64,000 nt of DNA from Wenzhouxiangella sp. XN24. Its GTDB lineage: Bacteria; Pseudomonadota; Gammaproteobacteria; Steroidobacterales; XN24. This document shows positions 9,691-18,777 of the stretch, one piece after another. The number at the start of each line of letters is the position of its first letter. The first letter of the stretch is position 1. The translations under genes were made by a program, and so were the position numbers. The notes beneath the pieces were generated by a model, which was given only the letters and a program-made list of their open reading frames with translations, had not been told where the DNA came from and made no database searches. The stretch covers positions 186,001 through 250,000 of the forward strand of contig NZ_JAAMFG010000026.1 in NCBI RefSeq assembly GCF_011064545.1, given 5' to 3'.

Positions 9691-11535
9691 TCAGAAGCTG
9701 TCGCAGAAACAGTGGTAATAGAGGTTCCGCGGATCGCTGAGTTCGCCCAGCCGTTCGATATCCGCAACCACGCTGCGGACCGACGACGGTAACCGCTCGA
9801 GCCAGGACGAGGGCCAGCTGACCCAGCCGGCCCGGATCGCGCTGGAGAGAAAGTCGGCCATCAGGCGCTCGGCGAAATCCGGCGTCGCTTCGATGGTCTC
9901 GACGCGGAAATCCTCGCCGAGGCCCGCCATGTCGGCGGCGGATGCCAGGGCATCATCGAGCGTGCCCAGGCGATCCACCAGCCCTGCTTCCTGCGCCACC
10001 TCGCCGAGCCAGACACGGCCCTCTGCATAGCGCTGGACCTGCTCGCCGCGCAGCCCCCGGTGTTCCGCCACCAGGCCCTTGAAGCGAACATAAACCCCTT
10101 CGACCATCACTTCGAAAGCTTCTTTCGTCTCGTCGGCCAGCGGCCGGTCGAGGCGGAGTTCGCCGGTGTACCGGTGGGTGCCGACCCCGTCGACACTGAC
10201 CCCCACGTTGTCCATGAGGCGGCCGAAATTGGGCAGCATCGCCACGACGCCGATGGAGCCTGTCACCGTGGTCGGGTGGGCCCAGATCTCGTCGGCGGCG
10301 ATGGAAATCATGTAGCCGCCCGAGGCCGCCACGCCACCCATCGACACCACCACCGGCTTGCCGGCCACCCGCAGCATCTCGATTTCGCGCAGGATCGCCT
10401 CCGAAGCGAGTGCACTGCCGCCGCCGCTGTCCACGCGCAGCACCACGGCCTGGATGTCCTCGTCGTCGGCGGCCGCGCGCAGCAGTTCTCTCAGGCTGTC
10501 GTCGCCGATGCTGCCCGGCGGCTGATAGCCCGGCAGGATGTCGCCCTGCGCCACGATCAGCCCGACTGCCGGCGTGTCGTCCTCAACCCCCTGCACGTTC
10601 GCCGTGAGTTGCAGCGCCGCCTGGTATTCGTCCGCGCCGACACCCACGTAGTCGCCATCCTCGTCCCGGCCGCCCGTTTCCGCCAGCCGCTGCTCGAGAT
10701 CGGCGATGGTGCGCATGCCGTCCGCGAGCCCGGCCTCCAGGGCCGCCTGCGCAAGGTCGCCGCCGGCGGCCCGCAGCCGCGACAGGATATTGTTCGCGAA
10801 GTCATCGAGCAGCTCGGGCTCGAGGCCCCGCGCGTCCGCCACCGCAGCCCGCCACGCCGCCCACATCCCGTCGGCGATGGGTTGCATGTTTTCCCGGGCC
10901 GCCGCCGACATGCTGTTGCGCACATAGGGTTCGCCGTAGCTCTTGGCCTCGCCGGCCGAGAAGACGTGCCAGTCGATCGACAGCTTGTCGAGGGCCTCGC
11001 GGAAATAGTTGCGGTAGAAGCCGTAGCCCTGGAAAAACATGGCCCCGGCGGGATCGAGGTAGAGTTCGTCGGCGTGGGCGCCGAGATAAAGCTGGGGCTG
11101 GCCGATGTAAGCCCCCGACGCGACCACCGGCTTGCCGGTCTCGCGGAACCGGTCGAGCGTGGCAGCGACCCGTTCGAGCTTGTCGAGACTGCCACCCTGG
11201 AAACCGTCCAGCTCGAAGTGGATGGCCGTGACCCGCGCATCGCCGGCCGCATCCTCGATCACCTGGACCAGTTCGCTGACCAGGACCTGGCCCGCCTCGA
11301 GACCCTGCGCCGCTTCCAATGCCCGCTCCAGCGGCTCACCCGTGTACTGCTCCACCAGGACGCCTTGCGGGTTGAGTACCAGTACGAAGGCATCCGGGAG
11401 CGGCCCCGGCCGCTGGGCGAAGATCAGCACCAGCACCAGCAGCACCAGCAGCATCAGGACGAGGTGCACCACGCGGCGCACCCCGTCGAGCACGCGCCAG
11501 GCGTAGCCGAAAACCCGACCTACGCCGCGCAACAA
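9691..11535 (-). CDS. sppA: Signal peptide peptidase SppA, long (67K) type
   Basis: Membrane-anchored serine protease that degrades cleaved signal peptides. It has 614 residues with one N-terminal transmembrane helix (about residues 25-41, Leu/Val rich) and two tandem ClpP-like domains, the layout of E. coli SppA. The catalytic lysine is in SAGEAKSYGEP (first domain) and the nucleophile serine in GGVAASGGYMIS (second domain). No ATG lies before the membrane helix; the best start is TTG at 11535, four bases after the rplS stop with AAAAGG upstream, so it is probably co-transcribed with the ribosomal operon. The helix is encoded by CTG/GTG-rich short repeats (about 11425-11455). Confidence 0.92.
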   Translation of the reverse strand: MLRGVGRVFGYAWRVLDGVRRVVHLVLMLLVLLVLVLIFAQRPGPLPDAFVLVLNPQGVLVEQYTGEPLERALEAAQGLEAGQVLVSELVQVIEDAAGDARVTAIHFELDGFQGGSLDKLERVAATLDRFRETGKPVVASGAYIGQPQLYLGAHADELYLDPAGAMFFQGYGFYRNYFREALDKLSIDWHVFSAGEAKSYGEPYVRNSMSAAARENMQPIADGMWAAWRAAVADARGLEPELLDDFANNILSRLRAAGGDLAQAALEAGLADGMRTIADLEQRLAETGGRDEDGDYVGVGADEYQAALQLTANVQGVEDDTPAVGLIVAQGDILPGYQPPGSIGDDSLRELLRAAADDEDIQAVVLRVDSGGGSALASEAILREIEMLRVAGKPVVVSMGGVAASGGYMISIAADEIWAHPTTVTGSIGVVAMLPNFGRLMDNVGVSVDGVGTHRYTGELRLDRPLADETKEAFEVMVEGVYVRFKGLVAEHRGLRGEQVQRYAEGRVWLGEVAQEAGLVDRLGTLDDALASAADMAGLGEDFRVETIEATPDFAERLMADFLSSAIRAGWVSWPSSWLERLPSSVRSVVADIERLGELSDPRNLYYHCFCDSF

Positions 11536-11539
11536 GGAA

Positions 11540-11884
11540 TCAGACCTTTTCCTTGATGCGGGCGGCCTTGCCGGTGCGATCGCGCAGGTAATACAGCTTG
11601 GCGCGGCGCACGTCGCCCCGACGCTTCACCTGGATGCCTGCGATGGCCGGGCTGTAGGTCTGGAACACACGCTCCACGCCCTCGCCATGCGACATCTTGC
11701 GCACGGTGAACGCGGAGTTGAGGCCCCGGTTGCGGCGCGCGATGACCACGCCCTCGAAAGCCTGCAGGCGCTCGCGGTTGCCTTCCTTGACTTTCACCTG
11801 CACGACGATGGTGTCGCCCGGCGAAAAGTCGGGGAATTCCCGCTGCATCTGCTCTTTGTCCAGTTCTTCGATAATGTTGCTCAT
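11540..11884 (-). CDS. rplS: Large ribosomal subunit protein bL19
   Basis: 114 residues, the usual length. Family motifs include [35 protein letters not shown] and [14 protein letters not shown]. It lies at the 30S-50S interface. The ATG at 11884 begins MSNIIEELD, as in homologues; a 12-codon upstream extension is rejected. It is the fourth gene of the rpsP-rimM-trmD-rplS operon, 32 bases after trmD. Confidence 0.98.
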   Translation of the reverse strand: MSNIIEELDKEQMQREFPDFSPGDTIVVQVKVKEGNRERLQAFEGVVIARRNRGLNSAFTVRKMSHGEGVERVFQTYSPAIAGIQVKRRGDVRRAKLYYLRDRTGKAARIKEKV

Positions 11885-11916
11885 ATCGCTCACCCGCGCC
11901 CAAGCTTGTAGTCGAT

Positions 11917-12669
11917 TCAATCCGCGCCGCCGGTTGCCCGCTCGGCGATGTATTCCTCCAACAGCTCCCGCTCCTCGGCGGAGAGCTCCCGGTCGGCCAG
12001 CAATCCCGGCCGCACCGTCCAGGTCCTGCCGAGCGCCGCCTTCAACCGCCAGCGCCGGATGGCCTCGTGGTCACCCGACAGCAGCACGGGCGGCACCTGC
12101 AGCCCGTCGATCACCTCCGGCCGGGTGTAGTGGGGACAATCCAGCAAGCCGTTGCTGAAAGAATCCTGCACCGCAGAATCCGCGTCCCCGAGCACCCCCG
12201 GCACCAGCCGCGCCACCGCGTCGATCACCAGCATCGCCGGGAGCTCGCCCCCGCTCAACACGTAGTCACCGACCGTCAGCGCCTCGTCCGCCTCCATGCG
12301 GAACACTCGTTCGTCCATCCCCTCGTAGCGTCCCGCCACGAGCAGCAGTCCCGGCAGGTCCCGGTACTCCGCCGCCACCGCCTGGTCGAACACCCTGCCG
12401 TGCGGTGACAGGAACACTGTCCTGCTGCCTGCGGGCAATGTCTCCCGGGCCGCCCGTATCGCGCTGCGCAGCGGCGCGACCTTCATCACCATCCCGGGCC
12501 CGCCGCCGTAGGGCCGATCGTCCACCGTGCGGTGCACGTCCGTCGCGAAAGCCCGCGGGTCGGTGGTATCGAGCCGCAGCAAGCCGCGCTCCACCGCCCG
12601 TCCAACCACCCCGAAACGACCGATCTGCTCGACCAGTTCCGGAAACAGCGTCACCACGCCGAAGTGCAT
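11917..12669 (-). CDS. trmD: tRNA (guanine-37-N1)-methyltransferase TrmD
   Basis: Methylates G37 next to the anticodon, which prevents frameshifting, using S-adenosylmethionine. It has 250 residues and SPOUT trefoil-knot motifs: VTLFPEL at the N-terminus, [22 protein letters not shown] and [14 protein letters not shown]. The C-terminal helical domain is intact. The start ATG is 10 bases after the rimM stop. Operon position between rimM and rplS is conserved. Confidence 0.98.
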   Translation of the reverse strand: MHFGVVTLFPELVEQIGRFGVVGRAVERGLLRLDTTDPRAFATDVHRTVDDRPYGGGPGMVMKVAPLRSAIRAARETLPAGSRTVFLSPHGRVFDQAVAAEYRDLPGLLLVAGRYEGMDERVFRMEADEALTVGDYVLSGGELPAMLVIDAVARLVPGVLGDADSAVQDSFSNGLLDCPHYTRPEVIDGLQVPPVLLSGDHEAIRRWRLKAALGRTWTVRPGLLADRELSAEERELLEEYIAERATGGAD

Positions 12670-12679
12670 GGCACCGCCC

Positions 12680-13186
12680 TCAGAAATCCGGGTCCCAGTC
12701 GACGACGATCCGTCCGCCGGCCAGGTCCACCTCGTTCACGTACCGCCCCGGCAGGAACGGCAGCAAGCGCTCCCGCTCCCCCTTGACCACCATCACGTCG
12801 TTCGCGCCGGTGGCCATCATGTTCTCCACCACCCCGAGCTCCACGCCTTCGGTGGTGATCACCCTGAGGCCGACCAGGTCGGCCCAGTAATACTCGCCCT
12901 CCGCCGGGGCCGGCAAACGGTCACGCTCGACCGCAAGTTCCGCGCCCACGAAGCGCGCTGCCTGGTCCCGGTCCGAGCAGCCCTCGAAGCGGGCGACCAG
13001 CGCTTCATTCTGGCGCCGGCCTTCCGCCATGCGGACCTTTTCCCAACGACCATCGCGGTTCAGTTCGAGTTCCGCGTAGTCCAGCAGGTTCTCCAGCGGG
13101 TCCGTGAAAGACCAGAGCTTGACCCAGCCGCGCACACCGTAAAGTCCGCCGACCCTGCCGAGGACCACCCGCCGCTCATCGGTCAT
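12680..13186 (-). CDS. rimM: 16S rRNA processing / 30S maturation factor RimM
   Basis: 168 residues. The N-terminal barrel reads VVLGRVGGLYGVRGWVKLWS, and the PRC-barrel half contains YYWADLVGLRV and VVDWDPDF at the end. RimM binds S19 and helps mature the 30S head. It is the second gene of the rpsP operon, 43 bases after rpsP. Confidence 0.97.
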   Translation of the reverse strand: MTDERRVVLGRVGGLYGVRGWVKLWSFTDPLENLLDYAELELNRDGRWEKVRMAEGRRQNEALVARFEGCSDRDQAARFVGAELAVERDRLPAPAEGEYYWADLVGLRVITTEGVELGVVENMMATGANDVMVVKGERERLLPFLPGRYVNEVDLAGGRIVVDWDPDF

Positions 13187-13229
13187 GATCCCTGCACTCC
13201 CGGCACGCCCACGCGTGCCGCCGGCTGCC

Positions 13230-13481
13230 TCAGGCGGCCTTCTTCTGGAACTGCTTGATCAGGCTCGCCACGCGCTCGGAGGGCTGCGCACCATGCCCGA
13301 TCCAGTAGTTCACCCGCTCCAGGTCGAGCTTCAGCGGCTCTTCCTGGCCGGTCGCGATCGGGTTGAAGAACCCGAGCCGCTCGATATAGCGCCCGTCGCG
13401 CCGGTTGCGGCTGTCGGTCACCACCACGTGGTAGAACGGCCGCTTCTTAGCGCCGCCCCGGGTCAGACGAATCGTCACCAT
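13230..13481 (-). CDS. rpsP: Small ribosomal subunit protein bS16
   Basis: 83 residues starting [20 protein letters not shown], the standard S16 N-terminus, with [12 protein letters not shown] following. The ATG at 13481 fits the family; an upstream in-frame extension to 13565 is not family-like. First gene of the operon, separated from ffh by 141 bases that hold a candidate promoter. Confidence 0.98.
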   Translation of the reverse strand: MVTIRLTRGGAKKRPFYHVVVTDSRNRRDGRYIERLGFFNPIATGQEEPLKLDLERVNYWIGHGAQPSERVASLIKQFQKKAA

Positions 13482-13576
13482 GAGTCCAGATTTCCTCGTT
13501 CGTGCCGGACGCAATGCGGGGAAATCCCGCGCACCGCGGAGCCCCCGACTTGTCGGCGGCCGCAAGTAAACGCGTT

Positions 13577-13604
13577 ATTCTACTTGAAATCAGCCCAATG
13601 GGAA
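13577..13604 (-). promoter_or_regulatory. Candidate sigma-70 promoter of the rpsP-rimM-trmD-rplS operon
   Basis: Reading the minus strand, TTCCCA (13604-13599) and TAGAAT (13582-13577) are separated by 16 bases. The -10 matches 5 of 6 consensus bases and the -35 matches 4 of 6. It lies in the only sizeable gap between ffh and rpsP, about 95 bases before the rpsP start. Confidence 0.4.
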
Positions 13605-13622
13605 GAGCTGCGGCGGGCGCCG

Positions 13623-14975
13623 TCAACCGAAGCCGGGCGGCAGGCGACCTTTCATGGCCCGCATCATCTTGGCCATCCCGCCCTTGCTGAACTTCTTCAT
13701 CATTTTTTGCATCTGGGCATGCTGCTTCAGGACCCGGTTGACCTCCTGGACCTGGACCCCGGCTCCGCCGGCGATGCGGCGCTTGCGGGAGCCATCGACG
13801 ATCGCCGGATGGCGCCGTTCCCTTGGCGTCATCGAGTCGATGACGGCGGCCTGCTTGCGCATCTCGCGCTCGCCCATCCCGGAATCCAGCTTGCCCGGCA
13901 TAGCATTGCCTGGCAGCTTGTCCAGCAATCCGGCCAGCCCCCCCATCTCCTGCATCTGGCGGATCTGGTCGCGCAGGTCCTGGAGCGTGAAGCCCTGGCC
14001 CTTGGCCAGCTTTCGGGCGAGCCGATCGGCCTGGTCGCGATCCACCTTCTGTTCGACTTCCTCGACCAGCGACACCACGTCGCCCATGCCGAGAATGCGG
14101 GAAGCGAGCCGCTCGGGATGGAAGGGTTCGAGCGCGGTGGTCTTCTCGCCGGCGCCGACGAACTTGATCGGCTTGCCGGTGACCTGGCGGACGGACAAGG
14201 CCACACCGCCGCGGGCGTCGCCGTCGACCTTGGTCAGGATAACGCCGGTCAGCTCGAGCGCTTCACCGAAGGCGCGCGCCGCGTTGACCGCGTCCTGGCC
14301 GGCCATGCTGTCTACGACGAACAGCGTCTCGACGGGGTTCACGGCGTCGTGGATGCGCCGCGCCTCGCTCATCATCGCGTCGTCGACATGCAGGCGGCCG
14401 GCAGTATCGACGATCAGCACGTCGCACATCGAGCGGCGGGCGGCCGCCACCGCGCGCTCGGCGATCTCCACCGGATCCTCGCCGGCATCGCTGGGGAAGA
14501 ACTCCGCGCCGACCTCGGTCGCTAGGCGCTCCAGCTGGAGAATCGCGGCCGGGCGATAGACGTCGGCGCTGACCAGCATCACCTTGCGTTTTTCCCGTTC
14601 CGCCAGCCGCCGCGCGAGCTTCGCCGCCGTGGTCGTCTTGCCGACGCCCTGCAATCCCGCCAGCATCACGATCGCGGGCGGTTGCGCCCTGAGATCGAGC
14701 GTCTCGTTCGCCGAGCCCATGGTGTGGACGAGCTCGTCGTGGATGATCTTGATGAAGGCCTGGCCCGGCGTGAGGCTCTTCGCCACCTCCGCGCCGAGCG
14801 CGCGGCTGCGGGTGCGCTCGATGAAGTCCTTGACCACCGGGAGGGCGACGTCGGCTTCCAGCAGGGCCATGCGGACCTGCCTTAACGTGTCGCGGATATT
14901 GTCCTCGGTGATCCGCCCACGCCCCTTGAGCGCATTGCCGGCGCGGGACAATCGGTCAGTCAGGTTCTCGAACAT
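13623..14975 (-). CDS. ffh: Signal recognition particle protein Ffh (SRP54 homologue)
   Basis: GTPase that binds signal sequences of nascent membrane proteins together with 4.5S RNA and delivers them to FtsY. It has 450 residues. The N domain begins MFENLTDRLSRAGNALKGRG. The G domain has GLQGVGKTTTAAKLA, VDTAGRLHVD and TKVDGDARGG. The C-terminal M domain is rich in methionine (MQEMGG, MQKMMKKF, MAKMMRAMKG) and forms the signal-binding groove. Upstream of the ribosomal operon on the same strand, and divergent from ypjD, as in E. coli. Confidence 0.98.
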   Translation of the reverse strand: MFENLTDRLSRAGNALKGRGRITEDNIRDTLRQVRMALLEADVALPVVKDFIERTRSRALGAEVAKSLTPGQAFIKIIHDELVHTMGSANETLDLRAQPPAIVMLAGLQGVGKTTTAAKLARRLAEREKRKVMLVSADVYRPAAILQLERLATEVGAEFFPSDAGEDPVEIAERAVAAARRSMCDVLIVDTAGRLHVDDAMMSEARRIHDAVNPVETLFVVDSMAGQDAVNAARAFGEALELTGVILTKVDGDARGGVALSVRQVTGKPIKFVGAGEKTTALEPFHPERLASRILGMGDVVSLVEEVEQKVDRDQADRLARKLAKGQGFTLQDLRDQIRQMQEMGGLAGLLDKLPGNAMPGKLDSGMGEREMRKQAAVIDSMTPRERRHPAIVDGSRKRRIAGGAGVQVQEVNRVLKQHAQMQKMMKKFSKGGMAKMMRAMKGRLPPGFG

Positions 14976-15075
14976 GGGGTTCAGGGTCTCGGGGCGGTCA
15001 GGAGCCGGAATTATAACCGCGCCGCGCGGGCTTGATGCGGTGCCGGATTCTACTGCGATGCGGCGCTGTGTCAGA

Positions 15076-15921
15076 ATGCAGCCTGGACCTGGCTCCGAGT
15101 TCGTGCTGATGCTGCCGATCGTCGTCTTTCTTCTCTACATGGCGTCCGGGATGCTGCTGTTGCGCAAGCAACTGGTGGATGCGCCGGCCGGGACAATGAC
15201 CCAGGGCGTCGGCCCGGCACTCCTCCTCGGGGCCGCGGGCCTCGGCCTGCATACGCTCTCGCTGGCGACCCTCGTGATGGCCAGGGGGGGACCCGGGCTC
15301 TCCCTGGGCGGGGTGCTGTCGCTGGTGGCCTGGCTGCTGGCGCTGTTCGCGCTGCTGGTCGCCATCAAGCCGCGCTTCGTCGGGCTCGCCGCCGTCCTGC
15401 TGCCGACCGCCGGGATCGCCGCGCTGGGCGCGCTCATCCCGCAGCCGGTGACGCCACGCGACGTGGCCCCCGACTGGGGCATTCATGCCCATGTGTCCAT
15501 GTCGATCCTGGCCTACAGCCTGCTGAGCCTCGGGGCCGGGCTCGCCATCCTGTTCCTCTATCGCGAGCGGACGCTGCGCCGCCGCCAGCTGTCCGCGTGG
15601 ACGCGCATCCTGCCACCGCTGGAGTCCCTCGAGACCGCCCTGTTCACCGCACTCGCTGCCGGGTTCTCGCTGCTTACCCTCGCGCTGTTCAGCGGGCTCA
15701 TGTTTCTCGAGGACATCTTCGCCCAGCACCTGTTGCACAAGACGGTGCTCTCGCTGGTCGCCTGGGCCGTGTTCGCCGTCCTGCTGTTCGGCCGCCTGCG
15801 CCTCGGCTGGCGGGGGCGCCAGGCCGTGCACTGGGTCCTGGCCGGCTACGGCCTGCTCGCGCTCAGCTATTTCGGCAGCCGATTCGTCCTGGAGTTTCTG
15901 CTCGGCCGCCAGTGGGGCTGA
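15076..15921 (+). CDS. ypjD: CcsA/YpjD-family cytochrome c assembly-like membrane protein
   Basis: About 281 residues and eight or so hydrophobic helices. HAHVSMSILAYSLLSLGAG and a later HKTVLSL supply the histidines typical of the CcsA/ResC haem-handling family. In E. coli the homologue YpjD also lies between ffh and corB; its precise function is not settled. Start choice is uncertain: ATG at 15076 (MQPGPGSEF) and ATG at 15109 (MLPIVVFLLY) are both possible, and the second begins directly in a membrane helix. Translation of the region upstream of 15076 reads as low-complexity antisense of ffh and is not part of the protein. Confidence 0.8.
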   Translation: MQPGPGSEFVLMLPIVVFLLYMASGMLLLRKQLVDAPAGTMTQGVGPALLLGAAGLGLHTLSLATLVMARGGPGLSLGGVLSLVAWLLALFALLVAIKPRFVGLAAVLLPTAGIAALGALIPQPVTPRDVAPDWGIHAHVSMSILAYSLLSLGAGLAILFLYRERTLRRRQLSAWTRILPPLESLETALFTALAAGFSLLTLALFSGLMFLEDIFAQHLLHKTVLSLVAWAVFAVLLFGRLRLGWRGRQAVHWVLAGYGLLALSYFGSRFVLEFLLGRQWG

Positions 15922-15936
15922 GAGGGCCTGCCCGCA

Positions 15937-17214
15937 TTGAGTGACGTCCCCTTGAGCACGCTCTTCATGCTGCTTGGGCTGCTGCTGGTGCTCTCCGCGT
16001 TCTTCTCCAGCACGGAGACGGCGCTGATGAGCATCAACCGTTACCGGCTGCGCAACCGGGCCCGCCAGGGACAACGCTCGGCCCGGCTGGCGGAAGCGCT
16101 GTTGCAGCGACCGGACCGCCTGATCGGGCTGATCCTGCTGGGCAACAACTTCGTCAACATCTTCGCCTCCTCCCTGGTGACCGTCATCGCGCTGCGGCTC
16201 GGCGGCGAAGGTGCCATCGCCATCGGGGCGGGGATCCTGACGCTCGTCATCCTGATCTTTTCCGAAGTCGCGCCGAAGACCCTCGCCGCCCTCTACCCGG
16301 AGCGCCTCGCCCTGCCGGCGGCTCTGGTCTATTACCCGCTGCTCAAAATAACCTACCCCATCGTCTGGCTGGTGAACCTGATGGCCAACGCGGTGTTGCG
16401 CGTGCTCGGGGTGCGGGCCGACCAGGTGCAGGGGCACGCCTTGTCACACGAGGAGCTGCGCACGGTGGTGAACGAGGCCGGCGCGATGATTCCCAAGAAG
16501 CACCAGCGGATGCTGATCGGGGTGCTGGAGCTGCAGGATGTCACCGTGGACGACATCATGGTGCCGCGAAACGAAATCGACGGCATCGACCTCGAGGACG
16601 ACTGGGACGATGTCGTCGAGCAACTGACGGAAAGCCAGCACACCCGGCTGCCGGTCTACCGCGGCGACGTGGACGGCATCGTGGGTATCCTGCACCTGCG
16701 CACCGTGATGAACGAACTGGCTCACGCGGAGCTCACGCGGGAACACCTCGTGGCGAAAGCGCTGGAACCGTATTTCGTGCCGGAGGGTACGCCGCTGCAT
16801 ACCCAGCTGCTGAACTTCCAGCGCGCCAAGCGCCGCCTCGCGCTGGTGGTGGACGAGTACGGCGACATCCAGGGGCTGGTCACGCTGGACGACATCCTCG
16901 AGGAAATCGTCGGCGAGTTCACCACGGATCCCGCAGACATCTACCGGGACGTACAGACCGAGGCCGACGGCAGCTTCATGGTGAACGGCGCAGCGAATGT
17001 CCGGGAACTCAACCGCATGATGGGCTGGCGGCTGCCGACAGACGGGCCGAAAACGCTGAACGGGCTGATCGTCGAGCGTCTCGAGACGATCCCTGAAGCG
17101 GGAGCGGTGCTGCAGCTGGCGGGTTACCGGCTGCAGATCGTGCAGACTGCGGACAACGCGGTGCGCACCGTGCGCCTCCACCCGCCGGGCCGCCCGCTCC
17201 CCGGCGAAAGCTAG
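15937..17214 (+). CDS. corB: CNNM/CorB-type transporter with DUF21, CBS pair and CorC_HlyC domain
   Basis: 425 residues. The N-terminal DUF21 membrane domain has about four helices (FFSSTETALMSINRYRLRN, LIGLILLGNNFVNI, EVAPKTLAALYPE). A CBS pair follows (DDIMVPRNEI, LALVVDEYGDIQGLVTLDDILEEIVGE), then a C-terminal CorC_HlyC domain. Family members are linked to magnesium/cobalt efflux and resistance. The start is a TTG at 15937 with AGAGGG upstream; the N-terminus then aligns with E. coli YfjD (CorB). It begins 15 bases after ypjD, so the two are probably co-transcribed. Its stop overlaps that of radA. Confidence 0.92.
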   Translation: MSDVPLSTLFMLLGLLLVLSAFFSSTETALMSINRYRLRNRARQGQRSARLAEALLQRPDRLIGLILLGNNFVNIFASSLVTVIALRLGGEGAIAIGAGILTLVILIFSEVAPKTLAALYPERLALPAALVYYPLLKITYPIVWLVNLMANAVLRVLGVRADQVQGHALSHEELRTVVNEAGAMIPKKHQRMLIGVLELQDVTVDDIMVPRNEIDGIDLEDDWDDVVEQLTESQHTRLPVYRGDVDGIVGILHLRTVMNELAHAELTREHLVAKALEPYFVPEGTPLHTQLLNFQRAKRRLALVVDEYGDIQGLVTLDDILEEIVGEFTTDPADIYRDVQTEADGSFMVNGAANVRELNRMMGWRLPTDGPKTLNGLIVERLETIPEAGAVLQLAGYRLQIVQTADNAVRTVRLHPPGRPLPGES

Positions 17215-18557
17215 CTGAACGCAGCTTCGACGGCCTCGTCCAGCCGCTTCACGCCGATGACCTCGAGCCCCTTCTGGCGGGCACGCGGGGCATTGGCTGC
17301 GGGAACGATGGCACGTTCAAAGCCATGCTTGGCCGCCTCGCGCAGGCGTTCTTCCCCATAAGGCACCGGACGGATCTCGCCGGCGAGCCCCACCTCGCCG
17401 AAAGACACGAGACCCGGCGCCAGAGGGCGATCCCGCAGGCTGCCCAGCGCGGCCAGCAAGACCGGCAGATCGGCGGCCGTCTCGACGATGCGCACACCTC
17501 CCACGACATTGACGAACACGTCCTGGTCGAACATCGCAATGCCTGCGTGGCGATGCAGGACCGCGAGCAGCAAGGCCAGGCGGTTGCCGTCGAGGCCAAC
17601 CGCGACACGCCGCGGGTGTCCCGAGCGCGTCTCGTCGACGAGCGCCTGGACCTCCACCAGCAGCGGCCGGCTGCCTTCTCGCGCCACCATGATGGCGCTG
17701 CCGGAGACGCCACCATCGTGACCCGAGAGAAAGATCGAGGACGGGTTGGGCACCTCGCGCAGCCCCTGCTCCGTCATGGCGAAGACGCCGATCTCGTTCG
17801 CGGCCCCGAAACGGTTCTTCACGGCGCGGATGATGCGGAAGCGGCTGCCCAGGTCGCTCTCGAAATACAGCACCGTATCGACCATGTGTTCCAGCACGCG
17901 CGGCCCCGCGATCGCGCCGTCCTTGGTCACGTGCCCGACCAGGAACACGGCCGGCCCTCCCTGTTTCGCATAGCGCACGAGACGTGCCGAACTCTCGCGC
18001 AACTGGGCCACCGCGCCCGGCGCGGAATCCAGCGCGTCCGTGTGCATGGTCTGGATCGAGTCCACTACCAGCACGCGCGGCTTGACGGTCTCGGACTGCG
18101 CCAGGATGCGCTCGATATTGGTCTCGGCCAGCAGCTGCAGGCCGCCGGCCTCCATGCCGATCCGGCGCGCACGCATGCCGACCTGGCGCAGTGATTCCTC
18201 GCCCGTGACGTACAGGGCAGGCAGTTCTCCGGCGAGGCGCACCGCCGCCTGCAACAGCAGTGTCGATTTGCCGATGCCCGGGTCGCCGCCGATGAGGGTG
18301 ACCGAGCCGGGCACCAGGCCGCCGCCGAGCACCCGGTCCAGCTCGCCGATGCCCGTGGGCCAGCGCGCTTCGATCTCGCCCTCGACCTCCGACACGAGTC
18401 GCGGCGCGTCGCCGCTCCAGCCGACAGCGCGTGCACGCGGGACCTCGCGACTCTGCTCCATCGTGTTCCAGCGACCGCAATCGGGGCATTGCCCGGCCCA
18501 CTTGGGGCTGGTGCCGCCGCAATCGTTGCAGACAAACAGGGTCTTCGTCCTGGCCAT
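17211..18557 (-). CDS. radA: DNA repair protein RadA (Sms), branch-migration ATPase
   Basis: RecA-related, Lon-like protein that helps process recombination intermediates. It has 448 residues. An N-terminal C4 zinc finger (CNDCGGTSPKWAGQCPDCG) is followed by Walker A GGDPGIGKSTLL, the RadA-specific KNRFG motif in VKNRFGAANEIG, and a C-terminal Lon-protease-like domain lacking protease function in the family. The ATG at 18557 puts MARTKTLFVCNDC at the N-terminus, as in homologues. The gene is convergent with corB, the two stop codons sharing a CTAG at 17211-17214. Confidence 0.97.
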   Translation of the reverse strand: MARTKTLFVCNDCGGTSPKWAGQCPDCGRWNTMEQSREVPRARAVGWSGDAPRLVSEVEGEIEARWPTGIGELDRVLGGGLVPGSVTLIGGDPGIGKSTLLLQAAVRLAGELPALYVTGEESLRQVGMRARRIGMEAGGLQLLAETNIERILAQSETVKPRVLVVDSIQTMHTDALDSAPGAVAQLRESSARLVRYAKQGGPAVFLVGHVTKDGAIAGPRVLEHMVDTVLYFESDLGSRFRIIRAVKNRFGAANEIGVFAMTEQGLREVPNPSSIFLSGHDGGVSGSAIMVAREGSRPLLVEVQALVDETRSGHPRRVAVGLDGNRLALLLAVLHRHAGIAMFDQDVFVNVVGGVRIVETAADLPVLLAALGSLRDRPLAPGLVSFGEVGLAGEIRPVPYGEERLREAAKHGFERAIVPAANAPRARQKGLEVIGVKRLDEAVEAAFS

Positions 18558-18777
18558 CCAATCCCCCGGGACACTGCGCAAGTCCCGCACGGTACACAGC
18601 GGCGCGCCAGGGCCGCAAGCCCGCGTACCCGGCACATTAGTGTGATGCCGGCCTCGGACTTGTGGGAAAAGGGCGTTAAGCTGTTCAATTGACTATTGGC
18701 GCCGGCGAAACCGGCACGGGCGCGACGGGTTGCGCGCGGTACCGAAAAGAAAAGTCCGGTCGCGGAAACAGAACTAA

